Source: Haliea sp.
Lineage (GTDB): Bacteria > Pseudomonadota > Gammaproteobacteria > Pseudomonadales > Halieaceae
Reading direction: 5' to 3'
Assembly: GCA_002862465.1 (NCBI GenBank)
Contig: PKDD01000097.1
Span: 1 to 50,107 of the forward strand
Length of the DNA: 50,107 nt
The notes below the pieces were generated by a model. The model searched no databases and was not told the origin of the DNA. It saw nothing but the letters and a program-made list of their open reading frames with translations. Positions within the stretch are counted from its first letter, which is position 1; every line of letters starts with the position of its first letter. This document shows positions 1 through 9,340 of this stretch, piece after piece. The position numbers and the translations under genes were made by a program.

Positions 1-479
1 GTGACCAGCAAGGCACCCCCAGTAGTATTTTTGCCAAACAATGTACCCTGCGGCCCACGCAGAACCTGCACAGATTCAATGGCCGCTAGATCCAGCAATT
101 GGCCTTGGGGTTTCAGTAGAAAGACCTGATCGAGGTACACACCGACGCTCAGTTCAGTCACGTTAGTGGCGCCTCGGGTAGGACCGACACCGCGTATATA
201 AATATTCGCGTCTCTAGCGGGGCGACTGATCTGGAGATTCGGCACCAACTCAGTAACATCTGCAAGGTTGGAAACACCCGCTTTAAGCAATGCTGCACCG
301 GTGAATGCAGACACCGCTAATGGCGTATCCTGCAATGATTCCTCTCGCTTTCGGGCCGTTACTATTACCTCCTCTAGGGCAGAATCTCCGACTGCAAATG
401 CAGTCGGAACAAACACAGTCGACGTCATGATGCATGACGCTAGCAGACTAGCAACGCTGCGCGTTTGAATGGTATCCAT
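1..479 (-). CDS. TonB-dependent outer-membrane receptor, N-terminal part (truncated by window edge)
   Basis: Only the first 159 or so codons are present; the barrel lies beyond the left edge. Reading leftward from the ATG at 477-479, the protein starts with a signal peptide of about 29 residues ending in PTAFA. A TonB-box region follows (EEVIVTARKREE) and then a plug domain with the family signature LRGPQGTLFGKNTTGGAL. The start is supported by an AGAGGGG ribosome binding site seven bases upstream. Receptors of this family import siderophores, vitamins, carbohydrates or other bulky ligands across the outer membrane using TonB-ExbB-ExbD energy. The TARKRxES N-terminus is common in the large marine and sphingomonad-type receptor expansions linked to catabolic gene clusters. 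The substrate cannot be told. It is divergent from the oxidoreductase at 832. Confidence 0.93.
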   Translation of the reverse strand, partial: MDTIQTRSVASLLASCIMTSTVFVPTAFAVGDSALEEVIVTARKREESLQDTPLAVSAFTGAALLKAGVSNLADVTELVPNLQISRPARDANIYIRGVGPTRGATNVTELSVGVYLDQVFLLKPQGQLLDLAAIESVQVLRGPQGTLFGKNTTGGALLV

Positions 480-831
480 AGTAGGCCCCTCTAATACTTT
501 GTCTTCACCATTATCAATGCAGATGCGAACTAGGCTTTCTTGATCGCAAGTACGAAACATGGCTAACGTTAACAAATTTTCCCTATCTCGACAGTATTTT
601 TACCGCACTCTGGTATTATCTAGGATACTGTATCGACTAGCCCTTATTTACAACTTGGGCTATCGCTGGAAAGATAGAAGCGCCCTACATGTTACCTCGA
701 AAAAAGGGTAAAAGGTGACCACTAAGATCTTGCCTTTTGGTATCAGAATTAGCGGGAAATAGCCCAGTTGCCAACTCGCACCGGCATAAGGGCTGGAAGA
801 AAAATAACTGTTAAAGCGTGAGAAGGTATTG
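480..831. other. Divergent intergenic region
   Basis: This stretch separates the TonB receptor (leftward) from the MDR oxidoreductase (rightward), so it must hold both promoters. I see a short imperfect palindrome (GCTAAC/GTTAAC) at 562-573 that could be an operator, and AT-rich stretches around 590-620. No pair of -35 and -10 boxes with good spacing stands out, and no gene is visible. Confidence 0.5.
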
Positions 832-1815
832 ATGAAAGCATGGATCGTAACGACAACAGGTCAACCGAAAGATGTTTTAAGACTCGCCGATTGTGCTTTA
901 CCGGTGCCCACTCCTGGGACCATACGAGTTAAGGTTCTAGCGGCAGGCGTCGGCTTGCCAGACGTTTTGATGTGTAAAGGTAACTATCCTTTTACACCCC
1001 AGCACCCGTTCACCTGTGGACAGGAGGTGTGTGGCGTTGTCACCGATACTAATAACAACGCGGACTTTGACTTAGGACAGCGTGTAATGGGCGTTACAGC
1101 TTTTATTGAAGGTCATGGTGGTTTTGCAGAAGAGGCTCTAATTTACGATCAAAATGTGTTTCCGGTTCCTGTCGAAATGTCAGACTCGGAAGCGGCCGTA
1201 TTTACCATCGCTTATCGCACAGGATACGTGGCTTTAGTGCTTCGTGGTCAAATTAAAGCGGGAGAAACAATATTAGTGCACGGGGCGTCTGGCGGAACAG
1301 GTGCTGCAGCCATCCAAATTGCAAAAGCGCTAGGCGGCCGAGTCATCGCTGTGGCAAATGGCGCGCTAAAAACCGAAATGTGTACACACTTTGGTGCGGA
1401 TAATGTTATCGACAGCAGTCGTGAAGACTTTGTCGAGCGCACCAATATATTGACAGATGGAAAGGGGGTTGGCCTCGTCTTTGACCCGGTTGGCGGAGAT
1501 ACCTTCAATCGGTCTCTCAATTGTCTGAACTTCGGTGGCCGCATCCTAGCGATTGGGTTTGCCAGCGGTGCCTGGCGAGACGCTTCAACAGAAGATCTCG
1601 CGCTGAACAATCACTCGGTAATTGGTGTGTTAGCCACTGTCCCAACATCTGAAATATCGCAGGCAATGCAGGACGAACTCTACAGTCTGTATAAACAGGG
1701 CAAGCTTACTCCGTATGTTCAACGCACACGCAGTTTCGAAGAGTTGCCCTTTGCTCTGTCGGATCTAGACGAGCGACTTGTCATCGGTAGATCCGTCATT
1801 CTAATGAGTAACTGA
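832..1815 (+). CDS. NADPH:quinone oxidoreductase-like medium-chain dehydrogenase/reductase
   Basis: A 327-residue zinc-independent MDR protein. Residues about 1-120 form the GroES-like catalytic domain. A Rossmann fold follows with the nucleotide-binding motif HGASGGTGAAAIQIAKALG at about 150-168, the typical quinone-oxidoreductase form, and later FDPVGGDTF. The length matches the family (about 320-330). The structural-zinc cysteine cluster of alcohol dehydrogenases is absent. Members reduce quinones, enones or enoyl-CoA-like substrates with NADPH in the cytoplasm. The ATG at 832 is preferred over the TTG one codon earlier because AGAAGG lies five bases upstream of it. It stands alone, divergent from the receptor. 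The exact substrate is unknown. Confidence 0.9.
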   Translation: MKAWIVTTTGQPKDVLRLADCALPVPTPGTIRVKVLAAGVGLPDVLMCKGNYPFTPQHPFTCGQEVCGVVTDTNNNADFDLGQRVMGVTAFIEGHGGFAEEALIYDQNVFPVPVEMSDSEAAVFTIAYRTGYVALVLRGQIKAGETILVHGASGGTGAAAIQIAKALGGRVIAVANGALKTEMCTHFGADNVIDSSREDFVERTNILTDGKGVGLVFDPVGGDTFNRSLNCLNFGGRILAIGFASGAWRDASTEDLALNNHSVIGVLATVPTSEISQAMQDELYSLYKQGKLTPYVQRTRSFEELPFALSDLDERLVIGRSVILMSN

Positions 1816-2145
1816 GTGCTTAGCTGGGACATATGCAATGCTGGTTGTCAGGAATTGTTTTTTAAGGAGCGAGTATTCAATACTGAGGTTCGTCCAAATT
1901 CAGCGGACTGCTACTACGCACACCCGAATAAAGCTTGAGACCGGCATTCGACCACTTGGCCCGTATTTCTAGTAAGGAGGCGCGATCAAACCGTAAAATC
2001 TAGCTGAAACGCTGCCCGTTAGACGTGTTTCGTGTCATTATGTAAAATAAGTGCAAGAACCTTGGGTTCACGGCATCGGTAAGTAAAGGGAAAGTCCGTT
2101 ATCGTGTTAGCAACTCACAATTATTGATTAAAAAGCAGCCACCTT
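1816..2145. other. Intergenic region, nothing recognised
   Basis: About 330 bases between two rightward genes. There is no plausible coding frame, no tRNA, and no hairpin followed by a T run. It probably holds the promoter of the downstream lipoprotein gene, but I cannot point to convincing boxes. Confidence 0.4.
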
Positions 2146-3552
2146 ATGAAATTACTATTCGCACTGATACTGCTAGCCGTCGTTGCAGCCTGCTCTCATC
2201 CACTGGAGATAGAGGGTAATGGGGACATTGTCTCGTCGACCGGGAAAAATGATTGCCTATGGGAAGACCGTCCTTGTGCAAATTATGTCGCAGGTGACTA
2301 TAGCGTTACCTATACTGCGCTGCCGGCTGCAGGCTGGGTTTTCTCCGGATGGGAAGGGTGCAACGGTCAATGGCCCCAATGCTCGTTCAACGTGCCCGGC
2401 AGCACCGTTAATGCGCACTGGGGAAAAACCGCACCCGCATTAAAAGCCTCATTTATACAGAGTGCCGATCCTACCAGCATTACAGCCATTACGAGTTGGT
2501 CCGCGGTTGACGCGACCCTCACGATTGATGTTAACGTCTCCACTATAAATCCGACCACCGTGCGACTCTATCCCAAAGGAATCGCTGACGAGTGGAACGA
2601 GGTAGACACATCGGCGCCCTTCTCATTCACGATTGATACTAATTCGTTTGAACTAGGTGACCATGAGATATTAATAGTTGCATCGGATGGCAACACGTCT
2701 GTCGGTAAAAATGAAATAATCACCGTGCGCGGGTGCAATGGCAGTTCACATTTATGCGGCCGACGTTACGACGAGGTTCGCTATCCCACCACTCACAATG
2801 CAATGTCTAATTCAACAGACGGCTGGTTTGGTCCTAACCAGCATTTAGATGTGCCCACGCAATTGGACTTCGGCGTCCGAGGATTAATGTTGGATATCTG
2901 GCCAGCCGGTGCTTTAAATCAGTTTAACCAGATTCAAGTGCCAGGCGAAGATCCCAATACGTCATTTCTGTGTCACGCAGTGTGTGCTCTCGGCAAACGG
3001 TTACTTGTAGATGGGCTGCGCGAGATAACCGACTTCCTTGATGCAAATCCTGGCGATGTAGTGACGATAATCTTCGAGTCTTATATTAGCCCCGAGCGCA
3101 CTGCCGCCGCCTTTGATGCTGCCGATCTCACAAAGTACACGTATCTACACAATAGTGGCGTTTGGCCTACATTGGGGCAAATGATCGATGCAGATACGCG
3201 TCTCGTTGTGTTTCAAGACGTAGCCGTTGATCCGACCTACCCCTGGCTTATGTATGTCTGGGAGTACGCTTTTGAAACTGACTATGCCGCTGCTACTCCA
3301 GAGGATTTTTCCTGCGACGGTAATCGAGGAGATACCACTAATGATCTGTTCATTTATAACAACTTCCTCACCAATATCTTTGGTTCGCCGAGTTCAGCGG
3401 AGCAGGTCAATTACAACCCTTTCCTGAAGGATCGTATCAACGAGTGTGAAACCTTCCATGCGACTATGGCCAACTTTGTCACCGTTGATTTTGTAAGTAT
3501 TGGCGACACGAAGACAACTGTCGATGAACTCAATGAGGAAAGCAGTCACTAG
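2146..3552 (+). CDS. Lipoprotein with InlB-type repeat and PI-PLC-like phosphodiesterase domain
   Basis: A 468-residue protein. The N-terminus is a lipoprotein signal with the lipobox VAAC (Cys16), so it is probably anchored at the outer membrane or cell surface. Residues about 20-95 look like a divergent InlB B-repeat module (GDIVSS, AAGWVFSGWEGC, paired cysteines), followed by an Ig-like stretch to about 195. Residues about 205-400 resemble the X domain of PI-PLC-like phosphodiesterases: YPTTHNAM with likely catalytic His217, then GVRGLMLDIW, FLCHAVC with a second histidine, and FLDANPGDVVTIIFE. Relatives cleave phosphoinositide or related phosphodiesters, but many bacterial members are uncharacterised, so the substrate is open. 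A hairpin with a T run follows the stop codon. Confidence 0.85.
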   Translation: MKLLFALILLAVVAACSHPLEIEGNGDIVSSTGKNDCLWEDRPCANYVAGDYSVTYTALPAAGWVFSGWEGCNGQWPQCSFNVPGSTVNAHWGKTAPALKASFIQSADPTSITAITSWSAVDATLTIDVNVSTINPTTVRLYPKGIADEWNEVDTSAPFSFTIDTNSFELGDHEILIVASDGNTSVGKNEIITVRGCNGSSHLCGRRYDEVRYPTTHNAMSNSTDGWFGPNQHLDVPTQLDFGVRGLMLDIWPAGALNQFNQIQVPGEDPNTSFLCHAVCALGKRLLVDGLREITDFLDANPGDVVTIIFESYISPERTAAAFDAADLTKYTYLHNSGVWPTLGQMIDADTRLVVFQDVAVDPTYPWLMYVWEYAFETDYAAATPEDFSCDGNRGDTTNDLFIYNNFLTNIFGSPSSAEQVNYNPFLKDRINECETFHATMANFVTVDFVSIGDTKTTVDELNEESSH

Positions 3553-3553
3553 C

Positions 3554-3594
3554 AAGAGCTGTGCCGCGGATTGCGTCTAAAACAGGCTCTTTTT
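3554..3594 (+). terminator. Rho-independent terminator after the PLC-like gene
   Basis: AAGAGC-TGT at 3554-3562 pairs with ACA-G-GCTCTT at 3582-3591, with one bulged G. The T run continues to 3594, immediately after the stop codon of the PLC-like gene. The loop is long (19 bases), which lowers certainty. Confidence 0.55.
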
Positions 3595-3601
3595 CACAAA
3601 A

Positions 3602-5077
3602 TTATTGAACAAGATAAAGTGATTCGCTAATTTCCTCCTCAACACGAGCTTCGATATAGCTAAAGAAAGGGTTGTAGCGCAGACGCATAAGTTGGTCTAC
3701 TGGCGCAATCAGCAGGCGAGTCTCGCCCCGGGGACTCAGCGCACCCAATGGCAAACCCTGATACTCAGTTCCAACCGCGCGGCCATTGCCATAAACGGGA
3801 TCATCCGGCGAGAAAGGAATTGCCACATGAGACAATGAATACACCCCCGGAGGCCAAGTCATGCCTAACAGTCGCGTATTTATCGCTGCTGTATGTGGCG
3901 GCTTGGTCTTCTCCGCTACCTCTTGAGAAACGCCTGATACGTTAGTAATCACCGTGAGCCGATAGGGTAAATCGGCGTTAGCTTTGAGCTTTAACAGCGG
4001 CGAAGCATTCGCTACTGGAATGAAGGGTACCAGCGGGTCGAACCGATTAACGTCAAAAATAACCAGTTCGCTATCATCGTTATCTAGATAGCTATAAAGC
4101 CTCTGTATAGTCTCTGACGTGTACACCGTTGAATCCTGCCATGACAAAAAAGTTAACACGCCCGGGAAGATTTTCAGTAGACCCGCGGAATGCGCAGCGG
4201 TAATGCGCTTTTCGAGAAAATCAGTCAATTCCCATGCTTCCTGCGCTGCGTTTTTTGGAAATGAATTATATTTGAAGGGGTCGTATTCAGGCTGTATCGA
4301 CAACCACTTAAACTTTGCAAAGTATGGTAGAAAACTCAGTAACTTTTGCGAGTTCGCAACCTTAGCAAAAGGTGAAATGCCGATCTCTGGCGAAAATAGT
4401 AGCAGTTGTTCAGGTTGTGGAAGGTTCTCGTTAGACATTGCATCCAAAGCATAGGTCACGGCCAAAGCACCGCCATTAGAAAAACCCGCCATGAAAAAAG
4501 GCAACTTATCACCAATGCGATGTCGCACTTGCTTTGCGCCAATGCGGCTGGCCGCTCGCCAATCCTCCCAACTCACGTCAGTCAGGGCGCCTGGAATTGT
4601 GCCATGGCCAGGCAAGCGCAGAGCTAGAACATAAAATCCTCGCTGGTACAGAATCTCGGCGATGCGGCGCAAACTATACGGCGAATCTGTAAGGCCATGC
4701 AACAACAATGCACCTCCCTTAATGCGATCTGGGATCATCTCATACGTGCGATTCCAGTTGCTTGACGACCATGCCGGATTCTGAGTTCCGCCCCTTTTAT
4801 AGCGCTCGTAGCGCACCTGCGGACTAGGGTCAACCTGAAAAACTATCTGGGCCTCAAGTTCCGCAAACAGACGCTCTTCCTGTATTAGGTAGTCTGCGAA
4901 CACGTAGCCAACTGTCGCATCTCCACTATGGAACTCGCTTTGCAGAGTTGTGGTATGCCAGATTTTAAGGGCCGGCATACTGCGCGACTGAAATGCCCAA
5001 GCCAGCAACAGCGCAAAACAGAGCAACGCAGCTAACAAAATCAACTTGACGACCTTCTCCACATATCGACGACTCAT
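3602..5077 (-). CDS. Membrane-anchored alpha/beta hydrolase (serine esterase/lipase-like)
   Basis: A 491-residue protein with one N-terminal membrane anchor (about residues 9-28). The alpha/beta hydrolase core has LLHGLTDSP at about 124-132 for the oxyanion region, LRLPGHG at 153-159, and a nucleophile elbow GFSNGG with Ser200. The catalytic His is probably in the C-terminal SLSHVAIPFSPDDP region. The length exceeds that of typical lipases because of the N-terminal extension of about 110 residues. The ATG at 5075-5077 is chosen over one eight codons upstream, because CAGGGG lies eight bases before it and nothing resembling a ribosome binding site precedes the upstream ATG. It is convergent with the PLC-like gene. 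Likely role: ester or lipid hydrolysis on the periplasmic face of the inner membrane. The substrate is unknown. Confidence 0.87.
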   Translation of the reverse strand: MSRRYVEKVVKLILLAALLCFALLLAWAFQSRSMPALKIWHTTTLQSEFHSGDATVGYVFADYLIQEERLFAELEAQIVFQVDPSPQVRYERYKRGGTQNPAWSSSNWNRTYEMIPDRIKGGALLLHGLTDSPYSLRRIAEILYQRGFYVLALRLPGHGTIPGALTDVSWEDWRAASRIGAKQVRHRIGDKLPFFMAGFSNGGALAVTYALDAMSNENLPQPEQLLLFSPEIGISPFAKVANSQKLLSFLPYFAKFKWLSIQPEYDPFKYNSFPKNAAQEAWELTDFLEKRITAAHSAGLLKIFPGVLTFLSWQDSTVYTSETIQRLYSYLDNDDSELVIFDVNRFDPLVPFIPVANASPLLKLKANADLPYRLTVITNVSGVSQEVAEKTKPPHTAAINTRLLGMTWPPGVYSLSHVAIPFSPDDPVYGNGRAVGTEYQGLPLGALSPRGETRLLIAPVDQLMRLRYNPFFSYIEARVEEEISESLYLVQ

Positions 5078-5205
5078 CGCTGACCCCTGTCTAGTGAACA
5101 TTATTTACGCGCTAAACCAGATCTTTCACGCCGTCTGCGTCTTTTAACCAATCCAACAACAGCCTTTTGACGTATACTTCAGTGGTTTTTATGGAGATTA
5201 ATAAA

Positions 5206-5508
5206 ATGAAAGAAATCGGGCTGCGTATTTACGACGCGTACCAATACATATTTGACTCGAGCAAAAACCCACTTAGGCATATTCCTGATCCCACTAGCCG
5301 CATGTTCATAATGACGATCCTTGCCTTCATGTGGAGTGGCGCCGTTGCGGCCTATCTTGGTAGCATCTATTATTTCGGCATTAGTATAGCGGCACATATT
5401 GTATTAATCTTGATGTTTTTCTTTACCGTTGCGGTGTTCTATGACGCAGAGAAAAATAAGAGCTCATGGCTCCTAAAGTTACGTAGAGAGAGAGCTGAAA
5501 AGCCGTAG
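5206..5508 (+). CDS. Small membrane protein, two predicted transmembrane segments
   Basis: About 100 residues. Two hydrophobic helices (about residues 32-55 and 61-80) are followed by a basic tail (LLKLRRERAEKP). The ATG at 5206 is chosen because GGAG sits nine bases upstream; further in-frame starts at 5167 and 5191 lack such a site. I do not recognise a family. It is divergent from the alpha/beta hydrolase and precedes the carboxylesterase by about 120 bases. An inverted repeat (GCCGAG/CTCGGC) lies just after the stop but has no T run. The orderly hydrophobic pattern and the RBS argue that it is a real gene. Confidence 0.65.
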   Translation: MKEIGLRIYDAYQYIFDSSKNPLRHIPDPTSRMFIMTILAFMWSGAVAAYLGSIYYFGISIAAHIVLILMFFFTVAVFYDAEKNKSSWLLKLRRERAEKP

Positions 5509-5626
5509 TGCCGAGACCGATGCGTGCACCCTCGGCTGAGAGGCTCAGGCGATTGCCGTGGGGGTGCTCTGATGTTTATACTGCAGCAGTCGCAGTCTAG
5601 GGTGGCATAATGACACTGACATTGTA

Positions 5627-7402
5627 ATGATGCATATTTTTTTCATAGTTTGCCTAGCATTGCTAGTCGCCTGTAATGGCGACAGGCAACCAACAACACC
5701 ATCCAAAGCATTGACTGTAATCACGACGTCAGGGGCCGTGGTAGCCGAGGCCCGAGAAAATGTCGCATTTTGGCGTGACATTCCTTACGCACAGCCCCCA
5801 GTTGATGAGCTGCGTTGGAGAGCCCCTAGGCCTGTCGAAGGGCCTTTAGCAGACAGCGCAGAGCTTGATAGCGTTGCATGCCTGCAAATCGCTTGGGACG
5901 GCGGAGGAGTGCCAGGCGACGGGGTGGTTGGCACCGAAGATTGTCTCTATCTCGATATTACAACGCCGATTAGGGCTGACAACGCTGCACCACTCCCTGT
6001 CATGTTCTGGATCCACGGTGGCGGCAATACGTCCGGCTATAAAGGATATTACGATTTTTCTGCCTTGGTGGAATCGCAGCAGGTCATTGTTGTTGCTATC
6101 AATTATCGTCTAGGACCATTTGGCTGGTTTAGTCATCCAGTGGTGCAAAAGGGAGCCAAAGGACTGGATCGCAGTTCGAATTTCGGCACCTTAGATATCA
6201 TTCAGGCACTGAGTTGGGTGCAGCAAAATATCGGAGAATTTGGCGGTGATGCTCAAAACGTCACCATATTCGGTGAGTCCGCAGGTGGTCACAATGTATT
6301 CGCACTACTTGCCAGTCCGCTAAGCAAAGGATTGTTTCACAAGGCTATTTCGCAGTCAGGTTACCTCAAAACTAACACGGTAGAAGAGGCGATCAACGCC
6401 AACGACAAATATCCAAGAATAAGACGCTCCAGTTCGCAATTGTTCACCTCTATGGTGAATGCTGGTGTTTTGGATGATATATCCACAAAGTCTGCCTACG
6501 ATGTTTCTGGTGAGGCACTAATGGAGCACTACCTAGAACTAAACGACCATGGGGATATCCCGCTGACGACCGCCGATGGCGTCGTAATTTCTGGGGAAGG
6601 TATGCTTGCTGCCCTGGCGGACAGCAGCAATGCGAAAGATGTGCCAGTGATTGCAGGTGCTAATCGCGATGAGGTTACTCTGTGGATGAGCAGGCATCGC
6701 TACTTCGTCAATATCGATTATATGCTGACTCGCTGGCTACCGCCTCGCATCACTCTGAGAGATCCTGATCTTTATGCATTCTGGGCTCGAATTCGCTCCC
6801 AAGCTTGGAAAATACGAGGGGTCGACGAACCATTGATAGCGATGGAAGCTGCTGGATATCCAGCGCTTTATGCCTACCGGTTTGACTGGGATGATCAAGA
6901 AAACTCATTTTTTGCAGACTTCCCTAAGCTTATCGGTGCTGCTCACGCCATCGACATCGCTTTTATAACGGGCAAGTATGCCTATGGACCAATATCAGGC
7001 TATGTCTATCCCGAGGGAGCACCGCGAGACCAGATGCAAGAACTGATGATGTCTGCCTGGGCCGAATTTGCCAGGACAGGTGTGCCGAAATTACCGATCG
7101 ACTGGCCGCAGTTTTCGTCAGCTGAACGGGATTTTGTTCATTTAGATATCGGTGAAGCGCTCCGCATATCGAATGACCAAACGACAATGGCAAGCATATT
7201 GGACGAAGCAAAGCGCTCGGCGTTCTTGTCAAACACAGAGCTTTGCTTGCTCGTGTGGGATTCACTGACAAAGGTAGGGGATACTGACTACATGGGCTAC
7301 GCCAACTGGAACGATAGTCACTGCAGCGAGGTGGACGCAGATGCTGAGCAAGTAGCTATCGACAGTGCGATTATCGCAGAACATGGCTCGACAGGTCTTT
7401 GA
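5627..7402 (+). CDS. Type-B carboxylesterase lipoprotein
   Basis: A 591-residue member of the carboxylesterase type B / cholinesterase-like family. It has a lipoprotein signal with lipobox LVAC (Cys16). The family landmarks appear in order: IPYAQPP near 52-58, EDCLYLDI near 104-111, oxyanion hole WIHGGG at 128-133, and nucleophile elbow FGESAGG with Ser218. A GANRDE segment supplies the likely acidic residue and GAAHAIDIAF the likely catalytic histidine. These enzymes hydrolyse carboxyl esters, and the lipid anchor places it in the envelope. Two adjacent ATGs open the frame; no clear Shine-Dalgarno is visible. The spacing to the preceding small gene leaves room for its own promoter. Confidence 0.92.
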   Translation: MMHIFFIVCLALLVACNGDRQPTTPSKALTVITTSGAVVAEARENVAFWRDIPYAQPPVDELRWRAPRPVEGPLADSAELDSVACLQIAWDGGGVPGDGVVGTEDCLYLDITTPIRADNAAPLPVMFWIHGGGNTSGYKGYYDFSALVESQQVIVVAINYRLGPFGWFSHPVVQKGAKGLDRSSNFGTLDIIQALSWVQQNIGEFGGDAQNVTIFGESAGGHNVFALLASPLSKGLFHKAISQSGYLKTNTVEEAINANDKYPRIRRSSSQLFTSMVNAGVLDDISTKSAYDVSGEALMEHYLELNDHGDIPLTTADGVVISGEGMLAALADSSNAKDVPVIAGANRDEVTLWMSRHRYFVNIDYMLTRWLPPRITLRDPDLYAFWARIRSQAWKIRGVDEPLIAMEAAGYPALYAYRFDWDDQENSFFADFPKLIGAAHAIDIAFITGKYAYGPISGYVYPEGAPRDQMQELMMSAWAEFARTGVPKLPIDWPQFSSAERDFVHLDIGEALRISNDQTTMASILDEAKRSAFLSNTELCLLVWDSLTKVGDTDYMGYANWNDSHCSEVDADAEQVAIDSAIIAEHGSTGL

Positions 7403-7540
7403 CGCGTTAAAACCTTGACCTCTGAACAACGCGCATCCCAGACATTAACTGCGTTTCCATCGACTCAAAACTAATAGGGCCGTTTGCGTGCGGACCTTGC
7501 CTAGAGATGGCTGTGCCCACACCAATTAATCGCCTGCGGA

Positions 7541-9340
7541 TTACGATTCGGAAGCTGAATTTTTCTCAGATATCTCCATGGCGCCAATGATTTTCGGGGT
7601 ATCACCCACATAACGTAGCGTATTAAAACCGAAAAACATTTCATGCTTGGTTTGCAGACCAAATACAACTGGCACCTCTGGGTTGGGATTGAAAGGGTTC
7701 TGTGCAGAGTTGTCCATCGCACCACGTGCTACAAGTCGAGTACCTGCTGGTAAAAACAGAGGCTCCTCTAAGCGGTAACTAAACTGCCAATTAAAATTGT
7801 ACTTGGGTACTGACAGCAGCATTTGAGATGTACCATCCGGATATTCTGCACTGTAGTTCATGTACCTGCCGCGAAAATGCATATGCGGCGTCATGGCGTA
7901 TAGATATGCATCGCTTTCGACAAGCATTTCACCCTCCAATTCATGCTCTTTAGCATGGGGCGGCACCATAAATCTGCGCTGCCCAGCGACACCACCAGAC
8001 ATCACATACTTTGGTGGCTTGTCGTGAAGATAGATACCTACTGTTGTTTCATCGACAGTCTCCTTACCCGATGTGGTGTAGTGCATTTGCAATAAAAGGT
8101 TCGAACCCTTGCGTATCAGACGGCCGCTATCGTCACGAAAAACGTCGGCCTGCCGACCCGGCGCGAAACCGCCGATGCTGTCATCACGACCGTCGCCCTC
8201 ATCACGTCCACCTGCTGACTTATCTGCTGGACTCTGAAGATAGGCAATAACGTGGTGCAATACTTTGCGATCCCCTGGTGCGAATTCGATAGCTTTAATC
8301 CAAACATCTTCATCAAGATTTAACTCCACTGGGATATAGCGATAATCTATGAGGCCGGTTGCCGGAATAGACTGCGCCGGAACGTTGTATATTAAATCTG
8401 GCTCGCCAAGTGCAAACAGAGAATCACTAAAAGTGAGTTCAGGTAAGGGGTCTCTTTCACCCGCGCCCATCGGTGCTCCAGCGTCAATCCAATACACCAA
8501 CATTTGCAACTCTTCCGGTGTTATTTCGACAACGTCCTTGATGGGCTTACCCACATGCGTATCAATTTGTCCTGGTGGCATGCGGCGAGTCATTAGTACC
8601 TCTTTCATCATGCGTGACCAACCCTGCACCATTTTGTGGTTATCCATCGACCAAGGTGCAATGCCCCCATCGTGATGACAGGAGACGCAATTTTCCATCA
8701 GGATTGGTGCGATATCATCTGCATAGGAGATAGTTGTGTTCTTGTACTTGTCGCGCGCAGGGAAACTAATCAAACAACCCGGGGCTTCCGGCGCACCTGT
8801 TGCAACTTCAGCGTCAGACAATACCGCGGTTAGAGCGTCGCGCAGATAGTGGTTTTGTGCCTCGAGCTTTTGCGATTCATAGCCAAGACGATCGTCAATC
8901 GGACCGCGATACAACACCCTGAGTGTCTTCGGATCGATCACAAAAACTTCTGAGGTGCGATCCACCCCGAGCGATTCTGCCACCAATTGCGATTCGTCGA
9001 CGAGAATGGGGAAATCATAGTTAAACTCCTCAGCCTCATCAGAGATACTATCTCGATCGTCCTGTGGTTGCGGATTGAGCATGAAAAACTCGATGCCCTG
9101 ATCAGCGAAGTCGTCGCGAATAGCCTTCAGTGTGATCGCGCCGTTGCGCGTGATTGGGCAACCATTGCCCTGTATGAAGATCACTATTGCCTTTTGATCA
9201 TCGTACCAACTCAGCTGGTGAAACTTACCGGTATGATCAAGCAGCGAAAAATCGCCGACATTAGCGGGCCGCGCAACGGCGAAGACTGACATAGACAGGG
9301 TGGTAGCCAACAACACCACTAGCAGGCGGCAAAACTTCAT
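7541..9340 (-). CDS. Redoxin / cytochrome c / copper type II monooxygenase-like fusion protein
   Basis: A 599-residue exported protein. A signal peptide (about 1-23, ending SVFAVA) is followed by an AhpC/TSA-type thioredoxin fold (about 25-175), in which GNGCPITRN keeps a single Cys61 instead of CxxC. Next comes a c-type haem motif CVSCH (Cys218, Cys221, His222) with Met residues nearby. From about 310 onward the sequence matches the copper type II ascorbate-dependent monooxygenase fold. The histidine pair 362-363, His420 (QMH), the HMH pair 486/488 and Met568 reproduce the two-copper ligand pattern of peptidylglycine monooxygenase. The start at 9338-9340 has GAGGGA upstream; the upstream ATG seven codons earlier lacks one. 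The arrangement suggests a periplasmic oxidation enzyme with built-in electron delivery. The substrate is unknown. Confidence 0.87.
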   Translation of the reverse strand: MKFCRLLVVLLATTLSMSVFAVARPANVGDFSLLDHTGKFHQLSWYDDQKAIVIFIQGNGCPITRNGAITLKAIRDDFADQGIEFFMLNPQPQDDRDSISDEAEEFNYDFPILVDESQLVAESLGVDRTSEVFVIDPKTLRVLYRGPIDDRLGYESQKLEAQNHYLRDALTAVLSDAEVATGAPEAPGCLISFPARDKYKNTTISYADDIAPILMENCVSCHHDGGIAPWSMDNHKMVQGWSRMMKEVLMTRRMPPGQIDTHVGKPIKDVVEITPEELQMLVYWIDAGAPMGAGERDPLPELTFSDSLFALGEPDLIYNVPAQSIPATGLIDYRYIPVELNLDEDVWIKAIEFAPGDRKVLHHVIAYLQSPADKSAGGRDEGDGRDDSIGGFAPGRQADVFRDDSGRLIRKGSNLLLQMHYTTSGKETVDETTVGIYLHDKPPKYVMSGGVAGQRRFMVPPHAKEHELEGEMLVESDAYLYAMTPHMHFRGRYMNYSAEYPDGTSQMLLSVPKYNFNWQFSYRLEEPLFLPAGTRLVARGAMDNSAQNPFNPNPEVPVVFGLQTKHEMFFGFNTLRYVGDTPKIIGAMEISEKNSASES

